Positions 7,905-17,002 of a stretch of DNA of 64,000 nucleotides are shown piece by piece (the first letter of the stretch is position 1; every line of letters starts with the position of its first letter). A model generated the notes under the pieces. The model saw nothing but the letters and a program-made list of their open reading frames with translations, had not been told where the DNA came from and did not search any database. This DNA is from Brachyspira suanatina (GTDB lineage Bacteria > Spirochaetota > Brachyspiria > Brachyspirales > Brachyspiraceae). Location: NCBI RefSeq assembly GCF_001049755.1, contig NZ_CVLB01000002.1, positions 233,743 through 297,742 of the forward strand, written 5' to 3'. The translations under genes and the position numbers were made by a program.

Positions 7905-8432
7905 ATGAGAGTTTTACTAAAAGCTGAAGAATATGAAAAAGTTCTCCCTAGACTTGCTGCGGAAATCATTGAAAAAGAAGATATGGAAAAATTGGCTATT
8001 GTTGGCATAAGAAGAAGAGGTGATTTTTTAGGTATAAGATTAAAAAAACTTCTAGAAGAAAAGATAAATAAAGAAGTACCTATCGGAGCAATAGATATTA
8101 ATCTTTATAGAGATGACTTATCCTCCCTTTCTGAATTTCCAGAAATCAAAGAAACTGACATACCTTTTGATATTACAGGAAAAACTATATTACTTGTTGA
8201 CGATGTTCTTTATACAGGAAGAACAATTAGAGCGGCTCTTAATGCTTTATTTGATTATGGAAGACCAAAAAAAGTAGCATTATTAGTATTAGTTGATAGA
8301 TTCGGAAGAGAACTTCCTGTATCTGCAAATTATGTAGGAATTGCTCTTAATGTACCTCAGGATCAATATGTGTCTGTAAGAGTAAAAGAGTTGGAAGGTG
8401 AAGATTTAGTTCTTCTAAAAGATAGAAATTAA
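7905..8432 (+). CDS. pyrR: PyrR-type phosphoribosyltransferase / pyrimidine regulator
   Basis: A 175-aa type I phosphoribosyltransferase of the PyrR family, which can make UMP from uracil and in many bacteria binds pyr mRNA. The PRPP loop is ILLVDDVLYTGRTIRA (about residues 94-109). IVGIRRRGDFLGIRL near residue 32 matches the PyrR N-terminal strand. An AAAGGAG site sits 6 nt before the ATG. It is monocistronic, ending in a strong terminator, with no pyr genes beside it. I saw no PyrR-binding hairpin in its own leader. Whether it regulates RNA here is unknown. Confidence 0.9.
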   Translation: MRVLLKAEEYEKVLPRLAAEIIEKEDMEKLAIVGIRRRGDFLGIRLKKLLEEKINKEVPIGAIDINLYRDDLSSLSEFPEIKETDIPFDITGKTILLVDDVLYTGRTIRAALNALFDYGRPKKVALLVLVDRFGRELPVSANYVGIALNVPQDQYVSVRVKELEGEDLVLLKDRN

Positions 8433-8448
8433 AATATATTGAATAATA

Positions 8449-8479
8449 AAAAAGGGACTTATTAAGGTCCCTTTTTTTA
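8449..8479. terminator. Bidirectional terminator between pyrR and the giant acidic gene
   Basis: Ten base pairs (8450-8459 with 8468-8477) with A-run and T-run flanks, so it can work on both strands: after pyrR on plus, and after the convergent giant ORF on minus. Confidence 0.9.
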
Positions 8480-8497
8480 TTTGAGAAAAAATTAATT

Positions 8498-11400
8498 TTA
8501 ATCACCAAATTTTCTGAATAAAGATGAATACATATCATAGAACTCTGTTTTTGAAAAATCGTTTAAATCTTCAGGAGACATTTTTTCTACAATATTTTTG
8601 AAATATCCAAAGAGTTTTTTAAACTTATTAATTTCATTTTCTGATAATAGTATATCTTGTTTAGAACTATACTCATTAGTATTTCCATTAGACTCTTCAG
8701 ATTCAAATAATTTAATAGCATAATCTAGATCAGATTGAGTAATTTCTCCGTCAAAATCTTCTTCATCATCTTCTGCATGCTTTTCATCTTCCATTAGTAT
8801 AGGTTCATTGTCATCACCTAAACTAAATTCTTCTTCAACCGCTACATTCTCATCTAAATTTTCTTTCTCAATAGTTTCTAATTCTTTTTCTTCAGACATA
8901 TTAGTCTCCTTATTTAAAAGCTCTTCCATAGAATCAAAATTTTCTAAAGATTTAGCTTTAGTATTATCTTCTTGATTATTATTATTATCATTTATTTTAT
9001 CGTCTATTCTTATAAGCTCTACGCCGTCTTCATCATTGCCTTTAATAATATTTTCAAGCATATTGACATCAGAATCTCTTATTTCATCTATTTGAACATT
9101 ATTTATATATACAAGATCTTCTAATTCTTCATCGCTAACTTCTTCTTGTAATTCATTATCTTCGCTATTCAATTCTTCTTCATCGAGCTTTTCTTCTTGA
9201 GTTTCGGAATTAGATAAATAGTTTTGATATAATTCTTTTTCTTCATCAGTTAAATCTTCTGAAGAAGCATCTACTTTATCTAGATAGCCTTCTATCATTG
9301 ATTTATCTTCATCTGTCAAGTCATCTTCATTATTAATGATTTCTTCTTCTGATTCCTCAGCAGATTCTGATAATTCTTCTTTTTGTTCTTCTACTAATTC
9401 AGATTTTTCTTCAGGTTCTGATATTTCTTCTTCTTTACTCTCTGATTCTTGAGATTCAGAATTAGATAAATAGTTTTGATATAATTCTTTTTCTTCATCA
9501 GTTAAATCTTCTGAAGAAGCATCTACTTTATCTAGATAACCTTCTATCATTGATTTATCTTCATCTGTCAAGTCATCTTCATTATTAATGATTTCTTCTT
9601 CTTCTGATTCCTCAGCAGATTCTGATAATTCTTCTTTTATTTCTTCCTCTGTTTCAGGTGTATGATCTTCTTCTTTTTGCTCTTCTGCTAATTCAGATTT
9701 TTCTTCAGGCTCTGATATTTCTTCTTCTTTATTCTCTAATTCTTGAGATTCAGAATTAGATAAATAGTTCTGATATAATTCTTTTTCTTCGTCAGTTAAA
9801 TCTTCTGAAGAAGCATCTACTTTATCTAGATAGCCTTCTATCATTGATTTATCTTCATCTGTTAAGTCATCTTCATTATTAATGATTTCTTCTTCTACTT
9901 CCTCAACAGATTCTGATAATTCTTCTTTTATTTCTTCCTCTGGATCTAATTCTGAAGATTCATCTTTACTTTCTATCTCTTCTGCTGTATTAGATAGATA
10001 GCTTTGATATAATTCTTTTTCTTCATCAGTTAAATCTTCTGAAGAAGCATCTACTTTATCTAGATAGCCTTCTATCATTGATTTATCTTCATCTGTTAAG
10101 TCATCTTCATTATTAATGATTTCTTCTTCTACTTCTTCAGCAGTTTCAGATAATTCTTCTTTTATTTCTTCCTCTGTTTCTGGTGTATGATCTTCTTCTT
10201 TTTGTTCTTCTACTAATTCAGATTTTTCTTCAGGTTCTGATATTTCTTCTTCTTTTATTTCATTTGTTGGTTCTGCTGCTTCTTCTGATTTTATTTCTTC
10301 CTCTGGATCTAATTCTGAAGATTCATCTTTACTTTCTGTTTCTTCTGCTGTATTAGATAGATAACTTTGATATAATTCTTTTTCTTCATCAGTTAAATCT
10401 TCTGAAGAAGCATCTACTTTATCTAGATAGCCTTCTATCATTGATTTATCTTCATCTGTTAAGTCATCTTCATTATTAATGATTTCTTCTTCTACTTCTT
10501 CAGCAGTTTCAGATAATTCTTCTTTTATTTCTTCCTCTGTTTCTGGTGTATGATCTTCTTCTTTTTGTTCTTCTACTAATTCAGATTTTTCTTCAGGTTC
10601 TGATATTTCTTCTTCTTTTATTTCATTTGTTGGTTCTGCTGCTTCTTCTGATTTTATTTCTTCCTCTGGATCTAATTCTGAAGATTCATCTTTACTTTCT
10701 ATCTCTTCTGCTGTATTAGATAGATAGCTTTGATATAATTCTTTTTCTTCATCAGTTAAATCTTCTGAAGAAGCATCTACTTTATCTAGATAGCCTTCTA
10801 TCATTGATTTATCTTCATCTGTCAAGTCATCTTCATTATTAATGATTTCTTCTTCTTCTGATTCCTCAGCAGTTTCAGATAATTCTTCTTTTATTTCTTC
10901 CTCTGTTTCAGGTGTATGATCTTCTTCTTTTTGTTCTTCTACTAATTCAGCTTTTTCTTCAGGTTCTGATATTTCTTCTTCTTTTACTTCACCTGTTGGC
11001 TCTGATGATTTTTCCTGTGGTATTTCATCTTGCTTATGACTTTCTACATACTCTTCATTCATCTTTTTAAATTTAGATATGTAGTCATCATTTGAATTAT
11101 TTTGATTATCATTTGATGCCTGACTTCTAAGATATTCATCATGCATCTTAGATATATAATCATTAGTTAATTCTGATGGTTCTTCTTCTTTTACTTCACT
11201 TGTTGGCTCTGATGATTTTTCATGTGGTATTTCATCTTGCTTATGACTTTCTACATACTCTTCATTCATCTTTTTAAATTTAGATATGTAGTCATCATTT
11301 GAATTATCTTGATTATCATTTGTTGCCTGCCTTCTAAGATATTCATCATGCATCTTAGATATATAATCATTAGTTAATTCTGATGGTTCTTCTTTTACTT

Positions 11401-14400
11401 CACCTGTTGGCTCTGATGATTTTTCCTGTGGTATTTCATCTTGCTTATGACTTTCTACATACTCTTCATTCATCTTTTTAAATTTAGATATGTAGTCATC
11501 ATTTGAATTATTTTGATTATCATTTGATGCCTGACTTCTAAGATATTCATCATGCATCTTAGATATATAATCATTAGTTAATTCTGATGGTTCTTCTTTT
11601 ACTTCACCTGTTGGCTCTGATGATTTTTCCTGTGGTATTTCATCTTGCTTATGACTTTCTACATACTCTTCATTCATCTTCTTGAATTTAGATATGTAGT
11701 CATCATTTGAATTATTTTGATTATCATTTGATGCCTGACTTCTAAGATATTCATCATGCATCTTAGATATATAATCATTAGTTAATTCTGATGGTTCTTC
11801 TTCTTTTACTTCACTTGTTGGCTCTGATGCACCTTTTTCTATTTCTTCTCGTATTTCAGAAGATGATTCTTCTTTTAATTTTTCATCTGATTCTGCAAAT
11901 GATTTTTCTTCTTTATCTTCTGATTGAGGTTCTGTGGTATTATATAAATAACTTTGATATTGTTCTTTTTCTTCTTCTGTTAAATCCTCTGATAAGACAT
12001 CCACTTTATCTAGATAGTTTTCTATCATAGATTTATCTTCTTCTGTTAAATCTTCCTCATTATTAATTATTTCTTGAGGTTCTAATTCAGAACTTGACTC
12101 TTCTGATTGATCCAATGTTTTATCTTCTACTTCTTCTATTGATTCTGATGCATCTTCTTCTTTTACTTCACTTATTGGCTCTGATACTTCTTCTACTTTT
12201 ATTTCTGTCTCTTCTATTAATTCAATAGATCCTTCTTCTGGTTCCTCTTCCTGTGATTCTGAAGTTGATTCCTCTATTGATTCTGATATCTCTTCTTCTT
12301 TTATTTCACTTGTTGGTTCTGATAATTCTTCTACTTTTATTTCTGTCTCTTCTATTAATTCAATAGATCCTTCTTCTGGTTCCTCTTCCTGTGATTCTGA
12401 AGTTGATTCCTCTATTGATTCTGATATCTCTTCTTCTTTTATTTCACTTGTTGGTTCTGATAATTCTTCTACTTTTATTTCTGTTTCTTCTGTTAATTCA
12501 GGAGATCCTTCTTCTGGTTCCTCTTCCTGTGATTCTGAAGTTGATTCCTCTATTGATTCTGATATCTCTTCTTCTTTTACTTCACTTGTTGGTTCTGATA
12601 ATTCTTCTACTTTTATTTCTGTCTCTTCTATTAATTCAATAGATCCTTCTTCTGGTTCCTCTTCCTGTGATTCTGAAATTGATTCCTCTATTGATTCTGA
12701 TGTATCTTCTTCTTTTAATTCTTCTGTTTCTAACTCAGAAGTTGATTCTAATATACTATCTTTTATTTCTTCTAACTCTTCGTCAGATATTTCTGACATA
12801 GTATAATTATTTTCTCTGTAATCATCTATGATATCTTCTTCATTTTCATTTACATAACCATCATCTATTTCTTCTAACTCTTCGTCAGATATTTCTGACA
12901 TAGTATAATTATTTTCTCTGTAATCATCTATGATATCTTCTTCATTTTCATTTACATAACCATCATCTATTTCTTCTAACTCTTCATCAGATATTTCTGA
13001 CATAGTATAATTATTTTCTCTGTAATCATCTATGATATCTTCTTCATTTTCATTTACATAACCATCATCTATTTCTTCTAACTCTTCGTCAGATATTTCT
13101 GATATAGTATAATTATTTTCTCTGTAATCATCTATGATATCTTCTTCATTTTCATTTACATAACCATCATCTATTTCTTCTAACTCTTCGTCAGATATTT
13201 CTGATATAGTATAATTATTTTCTCTGTAATCATCTATGATATCTTCTTCATTTTCATTTACATAACCATCATCTATTTCTTCTAACTCTTCGTCAGATAT
13301 TTCTGATATAGTATAATTATTTTCTCTGTAATCATCTATGATATCTTCTTCATTTTCATTTACATAACCATCATCTATTTCTTCTAACTCTTCGTCAGAT
13401 ATTTCTGATATAGTATAATTATTTTCTCTGTAATCATCTGTAATATCTTCTTCTTTTGATGATTCTGATTTAATATCATTAATTTCAACATCTTTAGTTA
13501 TTAAATCAAGTTCATTACCTGATAATTGTATTACATCATCATCATTATCTATTTCACTTATATAATTAGATTCGTCTATATAATCAACATTATCTATATC
13601 AGGAACTATAACGTTTCTATCATTATATTGTATATTGATTTCATCTTCTTTTAAATTATCTTCTTTTATTAAATCTATTTCTTTTGGTTCTTCATCATCT
13701 ATTTCAGGTAATTCTAGATCATCATTTATTGCTAACGAATCGTCATTATCAATAACTACAGAATTATCATCATCTAAGTCAGGTACTTCTATTTCTTCAT
13801 CAACTATTACAATATTTTCTTCTTCATTATTTTCATTTAACTCTTTATCATTATTGACTGGTTGATTATTAAAAAAAGCACTCAAATCAAATTCTTCAAC
13901 ACAATCAAGAGTTTCTAATTCTTCTTCTGTAAGAGCATCTTTCTCAGATACTTCTTTCATAAGAATATCTTGCTCTTCAGAATATATATGCTGAACAACA
14001 TAATTTTGTTCATCAGAAAATACAGCATCTTCTACATCTATATTATCTTTAGCATAAGAAGTTCTTTTTACTTTAGTTCCATCCTCTAATTCTATTAATG
14101 TATATTTATCCAATGACAATTCATTATTATTTTCAGGAATTGATTCTTCTATATCTTCGAGCTCTTCTAAAGCGGATAAACCTTCATCAACTATTTTTTC
14201 ATCTTCTTTATTTAATTCCTCTGCAGAACTTTCAGTTTCTGATTCATTCAAAGAAGATTCTTCTAAATTGATTGTTTCTTCTTCTACTAATGACTCTTCA
14301 GTACTTTCTTTTGAATGATCTTCGATAATTTCTTCTATATCTTCGAGCTCTTCTAAAGCGGATAAACCTTCATCAACTATTTTTTCATCTTCTTCTATAT

Positions 14401-15667
14401 TATTAATATCAAGAAGTTCTTCTTCTGTATATTCTCTCATATCTAAATTTGATTCTTCTTTTGAAGCATCATCATCTAGATATTCTTCTTCATTATTATC
14501 TTCTGATAATTGTTCGTCAATAGTTTCTTCTATATTTTCAAGATTTTTAAAAGCAGATAAATCATTAGTTTCTGATTCTAATTCATCGTCTAATATATTA
14601 TTAACATCAAGAAGTTCTTCTTCTGTATATTCCCTCATATCTAAATTTGATTCTTCTTTTGAAGCATCATCATCTAGGTATTCTTCTTCATTATCGTCTT
14701 CTATATTTTGAACATTTCCTAAACCAATTAAATCTTCTATATTAATATCTTTATCAGAGAAATTATTTTCTCCATTATTATTTGAATCATTTGGTAAGTC
14801 TTTTAGAGTATCTTCTAAATTATTTAAATCAGATTCAGCTAAACGTATACTTTCATCCTTAATATCTTCTATATTAAGAGAATTTTCTTCACCAATTAAC
14901 TCTTCTATATCTATATCTTCTATTGACTTATTGTGACCTTTTATATCATCTGACAACTCTTTTAAGTTATCTTCTAGACTATTTAAATCATCATCTGAAC
15001 TTATGCTATCATCTTCAGAATTTTCTACATTTTCTTCTTCATTATTATATTCTAAAGAATTCCCATTTTTAAAGCTTTCATCTAAGCTAAAATCTTCAAC
15101 AGTTTCAATATTACTTAATTCATAACCCTCCAAAGATTCCTCTTCAGATTTCTTATGTATATCACTTTCTTCTTTAGAATATATATTATTTATTATTTCA
15201 GATTGTTCTTCGGTTAATTCTGAAGTTTCTTTTGCTTCTTCTTCATTATGAACTTCAATTTCTTCTTTATCAGAATTATCTGGAAATAACCTTGACATAT
15301 CTATTTCAGAATCAACTATTTCACCTGCCACTTCAATATCGTTTTCTGACAAGCTTAAAGTTTCTTGAAGGTTTTTATAATTTTTATTTTCTTCTTCTGA
15401 ATAAGCATTATTAGTTATTTCTGATTCTTCTTTATCTCCTGCTCCTAAATAATCATTAATATTTACAGAATTTTCTTTTTCTTCGTATTCTTTTGTAGTT
15501 ATTGTACCATTTATTTTTGGAGTTTCTTTATCAGAATTACCTATAGATATAACAGGAAATTCATTTTCATTAATTTCTATAGCTCTTTCTAGAAGCTTAT
15601 TTATTTCATATTCATCAAGATGGATGTCTTTATTATTTTCAAAAATACTAGCGAACTCTTTTTCCAC
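8498..15667 (-). CDS. Giant acidic repeat protein (about 2389 aa), function unknown
   Basis: A continuous frame for a huge Glu/Asp/Ser-rich protein with no signal peptide, membrane segment or enzyme motif. A non-repetitive head (MVEKEFASIF onwards) leads into nested tandem repeats and a short tail with hydrophobic positions ending YSSLFRKFGD. From N to C terminus the blocks are: EEYLDDDASKEE/REYTEEELLD (2 copies), a 34-aa NNYTISEISDEELEE unit (7), a 46-aa SESIEESTSESQ unit (4), a 67-69-aa NDYISKMHDEYLR unit (4) and a DLTDEDKSMIEGYLDKVD unit (6 plus one degenerate copy). The frame opens with TTG at 15673, but the GTG at 15667 has an AAGAGA site 7 nt upstream, so I prefer GTG. It is translationally coupled to the SLBB gene upstream. 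It is probably a disordered cytoplasmic scaffold; this is inference. Confidence 0.8.
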   Translation of the reverse strand: MEKEFASIFENNKDIHLDEYEINKLLERAIEINENEFPVISIGNSDKETPKINGTITTKEYEEKENSVNINDYLGAGDKEESEITNNAYSEEENKNYKNLQETLSLSENDIEVAGEIVDSEIDMSRLFPDNSDKEEIEVHNEEEAKETSELTEEQSEIINNIYSKEESDIHKKSEEESLEGYELSNIETVEDFSLDESFKNGNSLEYNNEEENVENSEDDSISSDDDLNSLEDNLKELSDDIKGHNKSIEDIDIEELIGEENSLNIEDIKDESIRLAESDLNNLEDTLKDLPNDSNNNGENNFSDKDINIEDLIGLGNVQNIEDDNEEEYLDDDASKEESNLDMREYTEEELLDVNNILDDELESETNDLSAFKNLENIEETIDEQLSEDNNEEEYLDDDASKEESNLDMREYTEEELLDINNIEEDEKIVDEGLSALEELEDIEEIIEDHSKESTEESLVEEETINLEESSLNESETESSAEELNKEDEKIVDEGLSALEELEDIEESIPENNNELSLDKYTLIELEDGTKVKRTSYAKDNIDVEDAVFSDEQNYVVQHIYSEEQDILMKEVSEKDALTEEELETLDCVEEFDLSAFFNNQPVNNDKELNENNEEENIVIVDEEIEVPDLDDDNSVVIDNDDSLAINDDLELPEIDDEEPKEIDLIKEDNLKEDEINIQYNDRNVIVPDIDNVDYIDESNYISEIDNDDDVIQLSGNELDLITKDVEINDIKSESSKEEDITDDYRENNYTISEISDEELEEIDDGYVNENEEDIIDDYRENNYTISEISDEELEEIDDGYVNENEEDIIDDYRENNYTISEISDEELEEIDDGYVNENEEDIIDDYRENNYTISEISDEELEEIDDGYVNENEEDIIDDYRENNYTMSEISDEELEEIDDGYVNENEEDIIDDYRENNYTMSEISDEELEEIDDGYVNENEEDIIDDYRENNYTMSEISDEELEEIKDSILESTSELETEELKEEDTSESIEESISESQEEEPEEGSIELIEETEIKVEELSEPTSEVKEEEISESIEESTSESQEEEPEEGSPELTEETEIKVEELSEPTSEIKEEEISESIEESTSESQEEEPEEGSIELIEETEIKVEELSEPTSEIKEEEISESIEESTSESQEEEPEEGSIELIEETEIKVEEVSEPISEVKEEDASESIEEVEDKTLDQSEESSSELEPQEIINNEEDLTEEDKSMIENYLDKVDVLSEDLTEEEKEQYQSYLYNTTEPQSEDKEEKSFAESDEKLKEESSSEIREEIEKGASEPTSEVKEEEPSELTNDYISKMHDEYLRSQASNDNQNNSNDDYISKFKKMNEEYVESHKQDEIPQEKSSEPTGEVKEEPSELTNDYISKMHDEYLRSQASNDNQNNSNDDYISKFKKMNEEYVESHKQDEIPQEKSSEPTGEVKEEPSELTNDYISKMHDEYLRRQATNDNQDNSNDDYISKFKKMNEEYVESHKQDEIPHEKSSEPTSEVKEEEPSELTNDYISKMHDEYLRSQASNDNQNNSNDDYISKFKKMNEEYVESHKQDEIPQEKSSEPTGEVKEEEISEPEEKAELVEEQKEEDHTPETEEEIKEELSETAEESEEEEIINNEDDLTDEDKSMIEGYLDKVDASSEDLTDEEKELYQSYLSNTAEEIESKDESSELDPEEEIKSEEAAEPTNEIKEEEISEPEEKSELVEEQKEEDHTPETEEEIKEELSETAEEVEEEIINNEDDLTDEDKSMIEGYLDKVDASSEDLTDEEKELYQSYLSNTAEETESKDESSELDPEEEIKSEEAAEPTNEIKEEEISEPEEKSELVEEQKEEDHTPETEEEIKEELSETAEEVEEEIINNEDDLTDEDKSMIEGYLDKVDASSEDLTDEEKELYQSYLSNTAEEIESKDESSELDPEEEIKEELSESVEEVEEEIINNEDDLTDEDKSMIEGYLDKVDASSEDLTDEEKELYQNYLSNSESQELENKEEEISEPEEKSELAEEQKEEDHTPETEEEIKEELSESAEESEEEEIINNEDDLTDEDKSMIEGYLDKVDASSEDLTDEEKELYQNYLSNSESQESESKEEEISEPEEKSELVEEQKEELSESAEESEEEIINNEDDLTDEDKSMIEGYLDKVDASSEDLTDEEKELYQNYLSNSETQEEKLDEEELNSEDNELQEEVSDEELEDLVYINNVQIDEIRDSDVNMLENIIKGNDEDGVELIRIDDKINDNNNNQEDNTKAKSLENFDSMEELLNKETNMSEEKELETIEKENLDENVAVEEEFSLGDDNEPILMEDEKHAEDDEEDFDGEITQSDLDYAIKLFESEESNGNTNEYSSKQDILLSENEINKFKKLFGYFKNIVEKMSPEDLNDFSKTEFYDMYSSLFRKFGD
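9210..10860 (-). repeat. In-gene repeats: DLTDEDKSMIEGYLDKVD module (6 copies)
   Basis: Six near-identical copies of an approximately 130-bp core (near 9217, 9472, 9768, 10003, 10366, 10729) are separated by variable Glu-rich linkers. Three of them sit in a larger 363-bp super-repeat. A seventh, diverged copy lies near 11946. Each encodes DLTDEDKSMIEGYLDKVD followed by SSEDLTDEEKELYQ. Confidence 0.9.
10985..11815 (-). repeat. In-gene repeats: NDYISKMHDEYLR module (4 copies)
   Basis: Four direct copies of a 67-69-codon unit. Each has two related halves, NDYISKMHDEYLR and DDYISKFKKMNEEYVE, suggesting an older internal duplication. The third copy from the protein N-terminus carries a few substitutions. 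Confidence 0.9.
12145..12720 (-). repeat. In-gene repeats: SESIEESTSESQ module, 138-bp period (4 copies)
   Basis: Four direct repeats of 46 codons (138 bp). They are nearly identical in DNA, including silent positions, so recent duplication or homogenisation is likely. Confidence 0.9.
12769..13455 (-). repeat. In-gene repeats: NNYTISEISDEELEE module, 102-bp period (7 copies)
   Basis: Seven direct repeats at an exact 102-bp period (the same hexamer TCTCTG recurs near 12813, 12915, 13017, 13119, 13221, 13323 and 13425). The copies differ at only a few sites (ATA/ATG for Ile/Met; one TCG/TCA). Such a perfect in-frame array is expected to change copy number between strains. Confidence 0.93.
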
Positions 15668-15669
15668 TA

Positions 15670-15987
15670 TCAATTCTCTTCATAATTTTTTCTTATAGTT
15701 GAATATCTTTTTTGTATATTAATCGTGGTATCATTAGTTATTGGCATATTATAATCGAATCCTACCGGTAAAAAACCCAATTCAGTCATTCCTCCGCAAA
15801 TTTCTAAAATTTCAGACACTGAAATGCCATATTTACAAAAATATACTCCCTGATTAACAACAGCTCCTTTTACTGTAATAGTAATTAACTCATTATTTGT
15901 ATTTTTAGCAACATAAAAAATATTTATAAACATACCAAATACAAATATAAATAATGTAAAAGATAAACAAAGTATTCTATCTCTCAT
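15670..15987 (-). CDS. Small membrane-anchored SLBB-domain protein
   Basis: A 105-aa protein with one N-terminal hydrophobic helix (residues about 5-26) and a short domain reading ITVKGAVVNQGVYFCKYG, then SVSEILEICGG. This is the SLBB pattern seen in ComEA and polysaccharide-export proteins. There is no helix-hairpin-helix DNA-binding part, so it is not a full ComEA. It is the first gene of a two-gene unit: its stop overlaps or abuts the start of the giant acidic gene. The domain most likely faces the periplasm; its ligand is unknown. Confidence 0.7.
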   Translation of the reverse strand: MRDRILCLSFTLFIFVFGMFINIFYVAKNTNNELITITVKGAVVNQGVYFCKYGISVSEILEICGGMTELGFLPVGFDYNMPITNDTTINIQKRYSTIRKNYEEN

Positions 15988-16129
15988 AATATTATCGGTT
16001 ACTATTTTATATAACTATATAAATTTATTTAATGATATCATTCTTTTTATTTGTAGTCAAGATTTCTATTAATTAATATGTAATAATTATATTTTTTACT
16101 TGAATATTTACATAATAGTTATATACTAT

Positions 16130-16157
16130 TAAAAATATTATATTTATTTCCGATTAT
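16130..16157 (+). promoter_or_regulatory. Sigma-28-like promoter upstream of cheX
   Basis: TAAA (16130-16133), 16 bp, CCGATTAT (16150-16157). The element lies about 33 nt before the cheX start. It is the same pattern as before fliL and flgE, with a 1-bp longer spacer. Confidence 0.45.
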
Positions 16158-16190
16158 TATTAACAAAAATAAATTATATGGTGTTATTAT

Positions 16191-16664
16191 ATGTTTGATT
16201 TAGATGTAGTAAATGCTTTCAGCAAAGGTACAGTAATTATATTAAAAAGTTATTTCAATTCAAAAGTTGGAAAAGGTGATGTGAGAATATACAGAAACGC
16301 AAATCATGTAGGCGGTGTTATAGTATTCGTTGGTATTACAGGAGATTTAAGCGGAAGGCTTATGTTTAATATGAGTAAAGCTACTGCTTTTAAATTGGCT
16401 TCAGCTCTTAATATGGAATCTATAACTACAATAGATGATATATTTATTGCAACTATTAAAGAATTCGTTAATATGGTTGCTGGAAGTGCTATTAATGACT
16501 TATCAACAAAACATATAGATTTGGATATGACTCCTCCTGCAATACTTATGAGTGAGCAAATGTCCATGCTTGAAAAGGAAAATGATAAAATATTATCTAT
16601 AAATTATAAAACAGAATTGGGTGAAATATTTATGAACTTAATTTTGTTTAATCAAACTAATTGA
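16191..16664 (+). CDS. cheX: CheX-type chemotaxis phosphatase
   Basis: A 157-aa CheX/CheC-fold protein. The catalytic ExxN is present as E91-F-V-N94 in KEFVNMVAGSA. CheX removes phosphate from CheY-P and is the main CheY-P phosphatase known in Borrelia. No other che gene is in the window, but the position among motility genes and the sigma-28-like promoter fit. The start ATG has no strong Shine-Dalgarno site (GGTG lies about 9 nt upstream). Its stop touches the start of the next small gene, so the two are probably co-expressed. Confidence 0.8.
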   Translation: MFDLDVVNAFSKGTVIILKSYFNSKVGKGDVRIYRNANHVGGVIVFVGITGDLSGRLMFNMSKATAFKLASALNMESITTIDDIFIATIKEFVNMVAGSAINDLSTKHIDLDMTPPAILMSEQMSMLEKENDKILSINYKTELGEIFMNLILFNQTN

Positions 16665-16666
16665 TA

Positions 16667-16999
16667 ATGCCCAAAATAATACAATATCCATTAATATTAT
16701 TTATTATAGTTTTAATAGCAAAAATAATTATTGATAATATTTGTATAAGAGTAAAATCAAATAAGTTTTTAAATAAATACTTCAAAGATGAAGAGAAATT
16801 ATATTCTTTGGAAGAAGTTTCTTCGGCTTTTAGATTAGAAAAAGAACATTTTTCAAAACTTTTATCCACACTAGAGAAATATCATTATTTTTCTTTCTTT
16901 AATAAAAGAGGCGTTACTATGGTAAAAGATTATTATTCAAGATATGAATTAAAATATTTAGTGCGTCTTTTATCTAAAAAGCAAAAATTAAAATATTGA
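16667..16999 (+). CDS. Small membrane protein with possible winged-helix tail
   Basis: About 110 aa. One transmembrane helix (residues about 7-27) precedes a basic cytoplasmic part. SLEEVSSAFRLEKEHFSKLL followed by a strand-like segment and KRGVTMVKDYYSRYELKYLV looks like a winged-helix arrangement, but I cannot name a family. The frame opens at a TTG overlapping the cheX stop (16661); the ATG at 16667 is the more usual start. It is co-directional with cheX (2-bp gap) and convergent with the HD-GYP gene, whose end is 3 bp away. Confidence 0.6.
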   Translation: MPKIIQYPLILFIIVLIAKIIIDNICIRVKSNKFLNKYFKDEEKLYSLEEVSSAFRLEKEHFSKLLSTLEKYHYFSFFNKRGVTMVKDYYSRYELKYLVRLLSKKQKLKY

Positions 17000-17002
17000 T
17001 TA

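Noticed and set aside
12769-13455. A possible CRISPR-like array, because of the regular repeats
   Set aside because: The units are directly adjacent, in frame and without unique spacers; they are protein-coding repeats and no cas genes are present.
11791-13865. Leu- or Ser-rich plus-strand ORFs inside the giant acidic gene
   Set aside because: They are mirror images of Glu/Asp/Ser codon repeats on the minus strand, have no ribosome sites, and change with the repeat pattern.
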